Of a DNA stretch of 5,296 nt, positions 1 to 5,225 are shown piece after piece. This DNA is from Bacteroidales bacterium. Lineage in GTDB: Bacteria; Bacteroidota; Bacteroidia; Bacteroidales; Paludibacteraceae. The translations under genes and the position numbers were made by a program. Under the pieces are notes generated by a model. It worked only from the letters and a program-made list of their open reading frames with translations, did not search any database and was not told the origin of the DNA. Within the stretch, counting starts at the first letter, position 1. Each line of letters begins with the position of its first letter. The stretch covers positions 1 through 5,296 of the forward strand of contig CAAFXN010000134.1 of NCBI GenBank assembly GCA_900766775.1. The letters run 5' to 3'.

Positions 1-33
1 CTCCCCCTTTGTAGGGGGAGCCGGAGGGGGTCC
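1..33. repeat. Short palindromic repeat with AGGG-TCC tail, inside the GH97 reading frame
   Basis: CTCCCCC (1-7) pairs with GGGGGAG (14-20) around a 6-nt loop, followed by CCGG and AGGGGGTCC. The repeat at 4262-4290 has the same plan: a CTCCC-TTTA-GGGAG palindrome, a short spacer, then AGGGTCC. Such elements are scattered in Bacteroidetes genomes, usually between genes. Here the repeat is in frame with the glycosidase, reading LPLCRGSRRGS just before recognisable family sequence. The left boundary may lie outside the window. Confidence 0.6.
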
Positions 34-1611
34 TGTGAGGTTCGTATCCTCTCGGAGCGGACATCGTATGTGTTTGCCCAGACGCCGGAGGCTTGGTCTA
101 TCCCGTGGCGGACGGAGTACTACGAGGCACTATGGACAAAGGCACCCATCACACGCATGGACACCACCTGCTCGCCCATCACGCTGCAACTGGCAGACGG
201 CACTTACGCCTTCCTCCACGAAGCAGCCCTCACCGACTACCCCGCCGAGAACTTCTACTATCGCGGCGACACCATCCGCACTTTCCTCACACCGCTTTCC
301 GACGGCACGGCAGCGCATATACAAGATGGAGCATTCTCTTCTCCTTGGCGGTTTATGGTGCTTGCCGATGACCTGCGGGGGCTGGTGGCGTCGCGTATCA
401 TGCTCAACCTGAACGAGCCCTGTCGCATAGAGGACACCTCGTGGATTAAGCCTATGAAATTCATCGGTATATGGTGGGGCATGCACTTGAAGACCATGAC
501 ATGGTGGAACGGTCCGCAACACGGTGCCACCACGCAGCGCATGAAGCAGTATATCGACTTCGCTGCCGACAACGGCTTCGGCGGCGTGCTGGCGGAAGGC
601 TGGAATGTAGGTTGGGGCTCGTGGGACGGACCGCACCCCGACGAGCAGTTCTCCTTCGTTACGCCCTACCCCGACTACGACATAGAGTGGCTGACGCGCT
701 ATGCACACCAACGCGGCGTGCAGATTATCTTCCACCACGAGACGGCGGGCGATGCCGCCAACTACGAGTCGCAACTCGACACTGCCTATCGCTACATCGA
801 GCAGCATGGCATGCACGCCGTGAAGACGGGCTATGTGGCTCCCTACGTGCGGTATGCCGAGGGGAAACAATACAACCGTTCGCAGGCGGGCGTGCAGCAT
901 TATCGTCGCGTGATAGAGAAAGCGGCGGCGCACAAGGTAGCCATCGACAACCACGAGCCCGTCATGCCTACGGGCTTGCAGCGTACTTACCCCAACCTGA
1001 TGACGCAGGAGGGCGTGCGCGGACAAGAGTGGAACGCATGGTCCACGGACGGTGGCAGCCCCGCCTCGCATGTTACCATCCTGCCGTTCACACGCATGTT
1101 GGCGGGTCCCGCCGATTACACGCCCGGGGTGTTTAACTTCGAGAACCCCGTCCACCCCAACACGCGCGTGCATGCCACGCTGGCAAATCAGTTGGGGCTC
1201 TTCGTGGTGCTCTACTCACCCTTGCAGATGGCATGCGACCTGCCGGAGAACTACCTGCGCTATCCCGATGCCTTCGAGTTCATACGGCGCGTGCCCTGCG
1301 ACTGGGAGCAGTCGCGCCTGCTCAGCGGCGAGATAGGGGAATACGCCGTGATGGCGCGGCAGGAGCGAGGCAGCGACAAGTGGTATATCGGCGCGGTGAA
1401 CAACGACACCCCGCGTGAGGTAACTATTGACTGGGGCTTCCTCCCCGAGGGGAACTATACCATCACCCTTTGGCGAGACGGGGACAATGCCGATTGGCAG
1501 ACCAACCCCTACGCCTATCGTATAGACACCATCCATTGCCGACATAACGAACAAATCACCATCCACATGGCTTCCGGCGGTGGCTTCGCCATGGTGCTGG
1601 AAAAAAGATAA
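1..1611 (+). CDS. GH97 family alpha-glucosidase (SusB-like, inverting type), 5' partial
   Basis: This is a glycoside hydrolase of family 97, which hydrolyses alpha-glucosidic bonds of malto-oligosaccharides, usually in the periplasm. Numbering from the GTG at 70 (513 aa), an N-domain HEAAL motif lies at 50-54, followed by SPWR (91-94), LNLNEPC (112-118) and WIKP (125-128). The TIM barrel then carries FHHETAG (E224), DNHEPVMPTG (E296) and RTYPNLMTQEGVRGQE (E314, E320). The 18- and 6-residue spacings of these glutamates match SusB E508, E526 and E532, and VKTGYV stands where retaining members carry the nucleophile Asp, so an inverting mechanism is inferred. A C-terminal beta domain follows. GH97 enzymes are typically about 650-740 aa, so roughly 170 residues are missing at the N-terminus. 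GTG 70 is therefore not a credible start: the frame is open back to base 1 and family-like sequence (SERTSYVF) precedes it. Any signal peptide lies outside the window. The gene converges on the minus-strand operon. Family call is firm; exact substrate is not. Confidence 0.93.
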   Translation, partial: LPLCRGSRRGSCEVRILSERTSYVFAQTPEAWSIPWRTEYYEALWTKAPITRMDTTCSPITLQLADGTYAFLHEAALTDYPAENFYYRGDTIRTFLTPLSDGTAAHIQDGAFSSPWRFMVLADDLRGLVASRIMLNLNEPCRIEDTSWIKPMKFIGIWWGMHLKTMTWWNGPQHGATTQRMKQYIDFAADNGFGGVLAEGWNVGWGSWDGPHPDEQFSFVTPYPDYDIEWLTRYAHQRGVQIIFHHETAGDAANYESQLDTAYRYIEQHGMHAVKTGYVAPYVRYAEGKQYNRSQAGVQHYRRVIEKAAAHKVAIDNHEPVMPTGLQRTYPNLMTQEGVRGQEWNAWSTDGGSPASHVTILPFTRMLAGPADYTPGVFNFENPVHPNTRVHATLANQLGLFVVLYSPLQMACDLPENYLRYPDAFEFIRRVPCDWEQSRLLSGEIGEYAVMARQERGSDKWYIGAVNNDTPREVTIDWGFLPEGNYTITLWRDGDNADWQTNPYAYRIDTIHCRHNEQITIHMASGGGFAMVLEKR

Positions 1612-1762
1612 AGAATGAAGGAAATAGGACAAGTAGAATGTCTCAAGTATCAAGTTTCCCGATGAAATCGGAGTAAACAGGGATAAACTGGGGAAACAAG
1701 TTTCCCCGACATAGTCCCCGATGAGGCGAGAGGTACTTCGGTAGTACGAACACTACATGGAC
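1612..1762. other. Convergent intergenic region with small palindromes, no gene seen
   Basis: This stretch separates the GH97 gene from the terminator of the minus-strand operon. It holds CCGAT-GAA-ATCGG (1659-1671, a 5-bp stem with a GAA triloop) and GGGGAAAC-AA-GTTTCCCC (1690-1707, a perfect 8-bp stem). There is also an imperfect direct repeat built around AAGTTTCCC-GA (1652-1662 and 1698-1709). No T-run follows either hairpin on the + strand, so neither is a clear terminator for GH97. The texture resembles dispersed Bacteroidetes repeat sequence, but only one copy is visible here. Confidence 0.45.
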
Positions 1763-1793
1763 AAAAACTGCCTGACTATAGTTGCCAGGCAGT
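1763..1793 (-). terminator. Rho-independent terminator of the fabG-end operon
   Basis: Read on the minus strand, ACTGCCTG pairs perfectly with CAGGCAGT (8-bp GC-rich stem, + strand positions 1767-1774 and 1786-1793). The loop is 11 nt. The stem is followed directly by a run of T (complement of AAAAA at 1763-1767). It begins 25 nt after the fabG stop codon, as expected for the end of a minus-strand transcript. The T-run is short, so efficiency is uncertain. Confidence 0.8.
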
Positions 1794-1817
1794 CGGAAAG
1801 AAATTGCATTGTTGTCC

Positions 1818-2543
1818 TTAGGAGTATAGCCCTCCGTTGATGGAGATACACTCGCCCGTGATGTAGCCTGCCTCTTTGGACGCGAGGAAGCCTACGAGTG
1901 CGGCGATTTCCTCTGCCTCGCCGAAGCGGTTCATCGGGATGGTCTTCTTCAATTCGACTTCGTCTAATCCTTCTACCATGTCGGTTTTGACAAAGCCCGG
2001 TGCTACGGCGTTGACCGTGATATTCTTGCGCCCTACCTCCTGTGCGAGGGCTTTGGTGGCGGCGATGAGTCCGCCTTTGGCGGCGGAGTAGTTGCACTGC
2101 CCGGGCAAGCCTTTCAAGCCGGAGAGCGACGCCATGTTGATGATACGGCCGTACTTGTGGCGAATCATCGGGGTGATGAGCGGGCGGGTAACGTTGTAGA
2201 ACGAGCAGAGGTTGGTGGTCAGTACGCGGGTGAAGTCCTCGGGCTCCATCCAGACGAGCAGGTTGTCCTTGCGGATACCCGCGTTGTTGACCAGCACCTC
2301 GATATAGTCGTCGGGGTGCGCCTTCTGCCACCCCTCCAACGCGAGGCGCGAAGCCTCCACGTCGCTCACGTCGAACTTCAGCAACTCGCCGTCGCTGCCC
2401 GCCTCGCGCACCATGGCGAGCGTCTTCTCCGCCTCCGCGTCGTTGGACATATAGTTGATAACTACTCGGTAGCCCATTTGTGCAAGGCGGAGGGCTACTG
2501 CGCGACCTATGCCGCGACTGCCGCCGGTTACTAATGCGAACAT
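1818..2543 (-). CDS. fabG: 3-oxoacyl-[ACP] reductase (SDR family)
   Basis: This is an NADPH-dependent short-chain dehydrogenase/reductase that reduces 3-oxoacyl-ACP to 3-hydroxyacyl-ACP in the cytoplasm. At 241 aa it has the usual FabG length. The cofactor motif TGGSRGIG is at residues 6-13, DVSD at 58-61 and NNAG at 86-89. The catalytic set N111, S139, Y152 and K156 (in NYSAAKGG) matches E. coli FabG with a shift of one. PGFVKTDM (182-189) and the C-terminal GECISINGG are also typical. The start is the ATG at 2543, which leads straight into the Rossmann strand (MFALVTGG). The leader is A-rich with no Shine-Dalgarno, as is normal in Bacteroidetes. It is the last gene of the operon, followed by a terminator. 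The 231 bp to the oxidoreductase stop are almost all repeat. Given its neighbours, it more likely serves a dedicated polyene pathway (an ApeQ-like role) than housekeeping fatty acid synthesis, but this is inference. Confidence 0.95.
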   Translation of the reverse strand: MFALVTGGSRGIGRAVALRLAQMGYRVVINYMSNDAEAEKTLAMVREAGSDGELLKFDVSDVEASRLALEGWQKAHPDDYIEVLVNNAGIRKDNLLVWMEPEDFTRVLTTNLCSFYNVTRPLITPMIRHKYGRIINMASLSGLKGLPGQCNYSAAKGGLIAATKALAQEVGRKNITVNAVAPGFVKTDMVEGLDEVELKKTIPMNRFGEAEEIAALVGFLASKEAGYITGECISINGGLYS

Positions 2544-2552
2544 ATTTTTTCC

Positions 2553-2794
2553 GTAATAGGTAATAAGTAATAGGTAATATTTTATCGTAATAAGTAATAA
2601 GTAATAGGTAATAAGTAATAGGTAATAGGTAATAAGTAATAAGTAATAGGCAATAAGTAATAGGTAATATGCACAGCACGATATTACTTATTACAGCCCG
2701 AAGGGCGGATTACTTATTACCTCGCGAAGCGAGAAAAGATATTACTTATTACAGCCCGAAGGGCGGATTACTTATTACCTCGCGAAGCGAGAAA
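2553..2794 (-). repeat. Composite intergenic repeat, expanded copy (heptamer array plus hairpin modules)
   Basis: From the fabG side there are four heptamers GTAATA(A/G/T) at 2553-2580 and the interruption TTTATC (2581-2586). Twelve more heptamers follow at 2587-2670, one of them GCAATAA. The array ends in GTAATAT, then GCACAGCACG (2671-2680). Next come two identical 56-bp modules, 2681-2736 and 2739-2794. Each reads ATATTACTTATTAC, GCCC-GAA-GGGC hairpin, ATTACTTATTAC, CTCGC-GAA-GCGAG hairpin, AAA. The end of the array and the first module's ATATTACTTATTAC form a 14-bp inverted repeat with a 10-nt loop (2657-2694). The last 20 bp lie inside the oxidoreductase coding region and give its stop. 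Two further copies lie at 4692 and 5226. The strand is assigned as that of the flanking genes. Confidence 0.93.
2681..2794. repeat. Tandem duplication of the 56-bp hairpin module
   Basis: The modules at 2681-2736 and 2739-2794 are identical over all 56 bases and separated by AG. The other composite copies carry a single module. The mini-hairpins lie at 2696-2706, 2721-2733, 2754-2764 and 2779-2791. Perfect identity points to a recent duplication or to gene conversion. Confidence 0.9.
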
Positions 2795-4253
2795 GCACAG
2801 CCTTGCACGTCATGAGGGCGGTCATGGAGACGCCGAGGATGCCGTGGAGGTTGAGGTTCTGCCCCGTGAGGAAGAGGTTGGGTAGCGGTGTGCGGGAGGG
2901 GAGCACCGTGGTGAGCGGGCTGCGCCAGTCTTTGCGGATGCCGTATGCCGAGCCTCGCGGGGTGAGGGTGTAGTGGGTGTAGGACAGCGGCGTGGAGGTA
3001 TAGACGCGGTCGATGGCCTCTCGCAGTCCGGGGAGGAACGGTTCCGCCCGCTGCAGGCAGTCTTCGGTCTTCTGCGCCTTAAACGCCACGTAGTCGTCGC
3101 CTCGTCTGCCGCGGGGCTTGTCCGCCCATGGCGCCACCTCCTCCCAACGCATGGGCGTGAGGATGTCCAGCGCGTGCGCGTCGGGGTAGAAATGCACCAG
3201 CATGCTGTCGGTGGGGTTCTGCCACAGGTCGGCTCCCTCGCTGTGGATGAAGAGGTTGCGGTTCAGATACGGCAGCGCGTTCGGCTTGAGGCGGATGTTC
3301 GCGGTGAACATGCCGTCGGTGTTGTCCAGCGCGGCGATACGGCGGCGGTAAATCTTGCGGATGGCGGGGCAGTCGTCCACGAGGCTGAGGGTTACGGCAG
3401 GGTGCATATTAGAGATGAACAAGTCGGCTTGCAGACGCTCCTCGCCGTTGATTTCCACTTGGTTGATACGCCCGTTGTGCTCCATCAGTCGCGTTACCTG
3501 CGCCCGTGTGCGCACCTGCCCGCCCATCGCCTCGATGCCTTGGCGCAGGCGGTCTGCTATCTGCTGCCCGCCGCCCGACAGGCGCCACGCGCTCTGTATG
3601 AACGAGTCGTTAATCTGCGCGAAGGTGTAGAGCGGCAGGGTCTCCGCCCGCAGTTCCATCTTGAGCGACGTGCCGGACAAGACCTGCCGCAAGAGCGGGT
3701 CGCTGATGGTGCGGCAGAGCCAGTCGTGGGCGGACTCGCCGAAGAGCGTATTGCCTTGATAGTCAGGCTGCAAGGGGTCGAAGACATGTTCGCCCACATG
3801 TTGCAGAAACTGCGTGTATTGGCGCAGGTTCTCACGCTGGTGGGGGAAGCAGTCCGTCAGCCGCTCGGCAAACGCCTCATAGCCCTGCGCAAAGGGGAAA
3901 CGGCGGTCGCCGATGATGACCTCGTCGAAGCAGTCGGTGTCCAGCCGCCGCCACGGCAGGTCGAGCAGGTCAAGATAGGAGAAGATACGGTGCAGCGGCT
4001 GCCCCTCCGCCAGCCCGCCCACGTAGTGGAAGCCCGCGTCGAAGAGCGTGTCGCCGCGGCGGAACGACTGCAAGCAGCCCCCGACACGCGCATCGTGCTC
4101 GAGGACTGTTACCCGAAAGCCCTTCTTCGCCAAGATATAGCCGCACTCCAGCCCTCCCAGCCCCGCTCCTATGATGATGACAGACCCACCCCTCCCTCCC
4201 TTGAAGGGAGGGAGAGAAGATGGATATTCATTTTTAGCGAAGCTGCTACACAT
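2775..4253 (-). CDS. FAD-dependent CrtI/retinol-saturase-like oxidoreductase
   Basis: This is a flavoprotein of the phytoene desaturase / all-trans-retinol 13,14-reductase group, whose members oxidise, reduce or isomerise conjugated polyenes. It has 492 aa from the ATG at 4253. The FAD dinucleotide-binding fold starts at residue 24 with SVIIIGAGLGGLE (GxGxxG at 29-34) and has the ribose-binding E52 in TVLEHD. GGCLQSF (58-64) and DAGFHYVGG (72-80) follow. Further on are a central substrate domain and the motif YTLTPRGSAYGI. The C-terminal FAD motif NLFLTGQNLNLHGILG begins at 459. Both ends come from repeats. Residues about 11-23 are translated from the palindrome at 4192-4214, and SRFAR-stop comes from the composite repeat. 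No ATG, GTG or TTG lies between 4253 and the FAD motif, so the repeat-derived start is the only standard one. The gene lies 25 bp after the hotdog gene. Substrate is unknown; a polyene pigment is inferred from context. Confidence 0.9.
   Translation of the reverse strand: MCSSFAKNEYPSSLPPFKGGRGGSVIIIGAGLGGLECGYILAKKGFRVTVLEHDARVGGCLQSFRRGDTLFDAGFHYVGGLAEGQPLHRIFSYLDLLDLPWRRLDTDCFDEVIIGDRRFPFAQGYEAFAERLTDCFPHQRENLRQYTQFLQHVGEHVFDPLQPDYQGNTLFGESAHDWLCRTISDPLLRQVLSGTSLKMELRAETLPLYTFAQINDSFIQSAWRLSGGGQQIADRLRQGIEAMGGQVRTRAQVTRLMEHNGRINQVEINGEERLQADLFISNMHPAVTLSLVDDCPAIRKIYRRRIAALDNTDGMFTANIRLKPNALPYLNRNLFIHSEGADLWQNPTDSMLVHFYPDAHALDILTPMRWEEVAPWADKPRGRRGDDYVAFKAQKTEDCLQRAEPFLPGLREAIDRVYTSTPLSYTHYTLTPRGSAYGIRKDWRSPLTTVLPSRTPLPNLFLTGQNLNLHGILGVSMTALMTCKAVLSRFAR
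4192..4214. repeat. Perfect palindrome inside the 5' end of the oxidoreductase gene
   Basis: CTCCCTCCCTT and AAGGGAGGGAG form an 11-bp perfect stem around a single central base. On the minus strand it is read as part of the PPFKGGRGG segment just upstream of the FAD-binding strand. It resembles the palindromes at 1-20 and 4262-4276. Residues encoded here have no counterpart expected in this enzyme family. Confidence 0.8.
4235..4248. repeat. Small GAA-loop hairpin near the oxidoreductase start
   Basis: AGC-GAA-GCT at 4236-4244 (or TAGC/GCTA at 4235-4248) is a weak hairpin. Its GAA loop is on the + strand, the same theme and orientation as the mini-hairpins of the composite repeats. It lies between the two palindromes, within the first codons of the oxidoreductase. 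The 3-4 bp stem could be chance. Confidence 0.35.
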
Positions 4254-4261
4254 ACTTAAGT

Positions 4262-4290
4262 CTCCCTTTAAGGGAGATTTAGAGGGTCCC
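4262..4290. repeat. Palindromic repeat overlapping the hotdog gene stop
   Basis: CTCCCTT-T-AAGGGAG (4262-4276) is a perfect 7-bp palindrome followed by ATTTAG and AGGGTCCC. It has the same architecture as the repeat at 1-33. Read on the minus strand, the flank gives the last codons and the TAA stop (4281-4279) of the hotdog gene, and the palindrome fills the gap to the oxidoreductase. No T-run follows, so it is not a convincing intrinsic terminator. Confidence 0.75.
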
Positions 4291-4683
4291 TTCTCCTTTC
4301 AGTTCCATATAGACCTCTTCGCCTTTGCCGATGGTGCCGCGGAAGGTGATGGTATCTTCGCTGCGGCTGAGGATGGCAACGCGCACCTCCACCTCGGGGT
4401 GCTGCTGCGGCGTAACCAAAGTCGTCAGTCGACATTGTTTGATATGGCTCAGCAACATGGTCGGCGCTTCGCAGTCCTCGCCCGCGGTTAAAAGAGTGTC
4501 GCCTGCATATCCCAAACACCGCTCGGCACATTCTTTTATCATCTGTATGTTGCACACGCCCGGGCAGACGGGCTCCCCGGGGAAATGCCCCTGATACACC
4601 TCGCAGTCGGCGTTCAGTGCCACCCGAAACAGACCTCCCTCGGAGGTGATGTCGGAAGATAATATGTGGTAGTAGTTAAGCAT
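4279..4683 (-). CDS. FabA/FabZ-type hotdog protein, 3-hydroxyacyl-ACP dehydratase-like
   Basis: This 134-aa hotdog-fold protein probably acts on 3-hydroxyacyl-ACP. The core motif YQGHFPGEPVCPGVCNIQMI (residues 30-49) aligns with the FabZ/FabA helix entry and contains the catalytic His (H33). FabZ has Glu and FabA has Asp 14 residues after that His; here position 47 is Gln. The overall length fits single-domain FabZ-like proteins of Bacteroidetes. The start chosen is ATG 4683 (MLNYYHIL). The frame stays open upstream to 4737, but those 18 codons (MHITYYLLPITYY...) come from the heptamer repeat and are not family sequence. The gene is second in the visible operon, 96 bp after the ApeP-like gene. 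The stop lies in a palindromic repeat. It may pair with the neighbouring hotdog protein, as ApeI does with ApeP. Whether it still dehydrates with Gln at 47 cannot be told from sequence. Confidence 0.88.
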   Translation of the reverse strand: MLNYYHILSSDITSEGGLFRVALNADCEVYQGHFPGEPVCPGVCNIQMIKECAERCLGYAGDTLLTAGEDCEAPTMLLSHIKQCRLTTLVTPQQHPEVEVRVAILSRSEDTITFRGTIGKGEEVYMELKGEGTL

Positions 4684-4691
4684 AGTTTTTC

Positions 4692-4800
4692 GTAATAGGT
4701 AATAAGTAATAGGTAATAAGTAATAGGTAATATGCACAGCGAGATATTACTTATTACAGCCCGAAGGGCGAATTACTTATTACCTCGCAGCAGCGAGAAA
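4692..4800 (-). repeat. Composite intergenic repeat, middle copy
   Basis: There are six heptamers at 4692-4733, the last being GTAATAT, then GCACAGCGAG (4734-4743) and one hairpin module (4744-4800). The 14-bp inverted repeat is 4720-4733 with 4744-4757. GCCC-GAA-GGGC is at 4759-4769. The second hairpin is a variant, CTCGC-AGCA-GCGAG (4784-4797): the loop changed but both stem arms were kept. The repeat starts 8 bp before the hotdog start codon and runs into the ApeP-like coding region, giving its stop at 4782-4780. Confidence 0.93.
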
Positions 4801-5211
4801 TATCTTCATCTGTCCTTCTGCCAGCAATTCGTCGGCTACGCGGACTTCGGCGGCGAGCAGGGTGATACCCATGGCGGTGCCGAGCACGCGGAGGGTGGTG
4901 TGCAGCGTGTCGCCCACGCAGGGCAGACGATGGATATGGAACTTCTTTATCTCACCTATATAGCCCAACTGCGGCGGCAAGCCCTGTCGGAATGTGGTGT
5001 AGCCCGCCAGCGCGGCTGCCGACTGCGCCACATGCTCTATGATACCGGGCTCACGCAGGTGGTTGTCTTGTACAAAAATGTTGGTGGCAGCAACTGTCAA
5101 TCCGGTTGCTGCCGCCTCGTCCTCCTGCTCCCCGAGCGTGAACATATCCACCATGATGATGGGCTCCCGCTGGGGTATCAGTTGCTTGATTTCTTCGCCT
5201 TGGAATAGCAT
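4780..5211 (-). CDS. ApeP/FabZ-like hotdog 3-hydroxyacyl-ACP dehydratase
   Basis: This 143-aa hotdog-fold protein resembles the ApeP group of aryl polyene dehydratases. It opens with a FabZ-like segment, LIPQREPIIMVD (11-22), followed by NIFVQDNHLREPGIIEHVAQ (44-63). In the latter, E59 of the central helix and H51 are candidate catalytic residues. The usual GHFPG.P motif is absent and the His-to-Glu distance is 8 rather than 14, as expected for a shortened loop. GYIGEIKKFHIHRLPCVGDTL (from 83) is the typical second strand pair. Start ATG 5211 is preferred. Upstream in-frame codons to a GTG at 5262 (MLCILPITYYLL...) are translated repeat. The last four residues (AAAR) and the stop come from the composite repeat at 4692-4800. 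It is the first visible gene of the operon and more genes are expected upstream. The ApeP-like assignment is moderately sure; the hotdog dehydratase fold is surer. Confidence 0.85.
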   Translation of the reverse strand: MLFQGEEIKQLIPQREPIIMVDMFTLGEQEDEAAATGLTVAATNIFVQDNHLREPGIIEHVAQSAAALAGYTTFRQGLPPQLGYIGEIKKFHIHRLPCVGDTLHTTLRVLGTAMGITLLAAEVRVADELLAEGQMKIFLAAAR

Positions 5212-5225
5212 ATTGAAAGATTTTC

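Noticed and set aside
70..72. GTG at 70 as the GH97 start codon
   Set aside because: Family sequence and an open frame continue upstream, and about 170 N-domain residues would be missing.
130..1173. Long minus-strand open frame opposite GH97
   Set aside because: It is a low-stop shadow of GC-rich coding DNA; the translation has no recognisable family and GH97 motifs on the + strand are unambiguous.
1690..1707. Terminator for the GH97 gene
   Set aside because: The 8-bp palindrome is perfect but no T-run follows on the + strand.
1753..2679. Minus-strand 308-codon frame starting in the heptamer array before fabG
   Set aside because: It is translated repeat joined to an out-of-frame reading of fabG; the true SDR frame is 1818-2543.
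2553..2794. CRISPR-like array of AT-rich repeats and GC-rich spacers
   Set aside because: The 'spacers' recur as the same hairpins in every copy, unit sizes are too short (7 bp or about 12-14 bp), and no cas gene is near.
2553..2794. Terminal inverted repeats or target-site duplications of a transposable element
   Set aside because: The outer ends (TTTTCGTAATAGG and GCGAGAAA) match only weakly when inverted, and no clear flanking duplication is visible at the three copies.
2973..4259. Long + strand open frame opposite the oxidoreductase
   Set aside because: It is an antisense shadow rich in V, R, A and Q with no domain; the FAD motifs on the minus strand decide the strand.
4732..5208. + strand frame opposite the ApeP-like gene
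   Set aside because: It has no recognisable domain and overlaps a convincing hotdog gene on the other strand.
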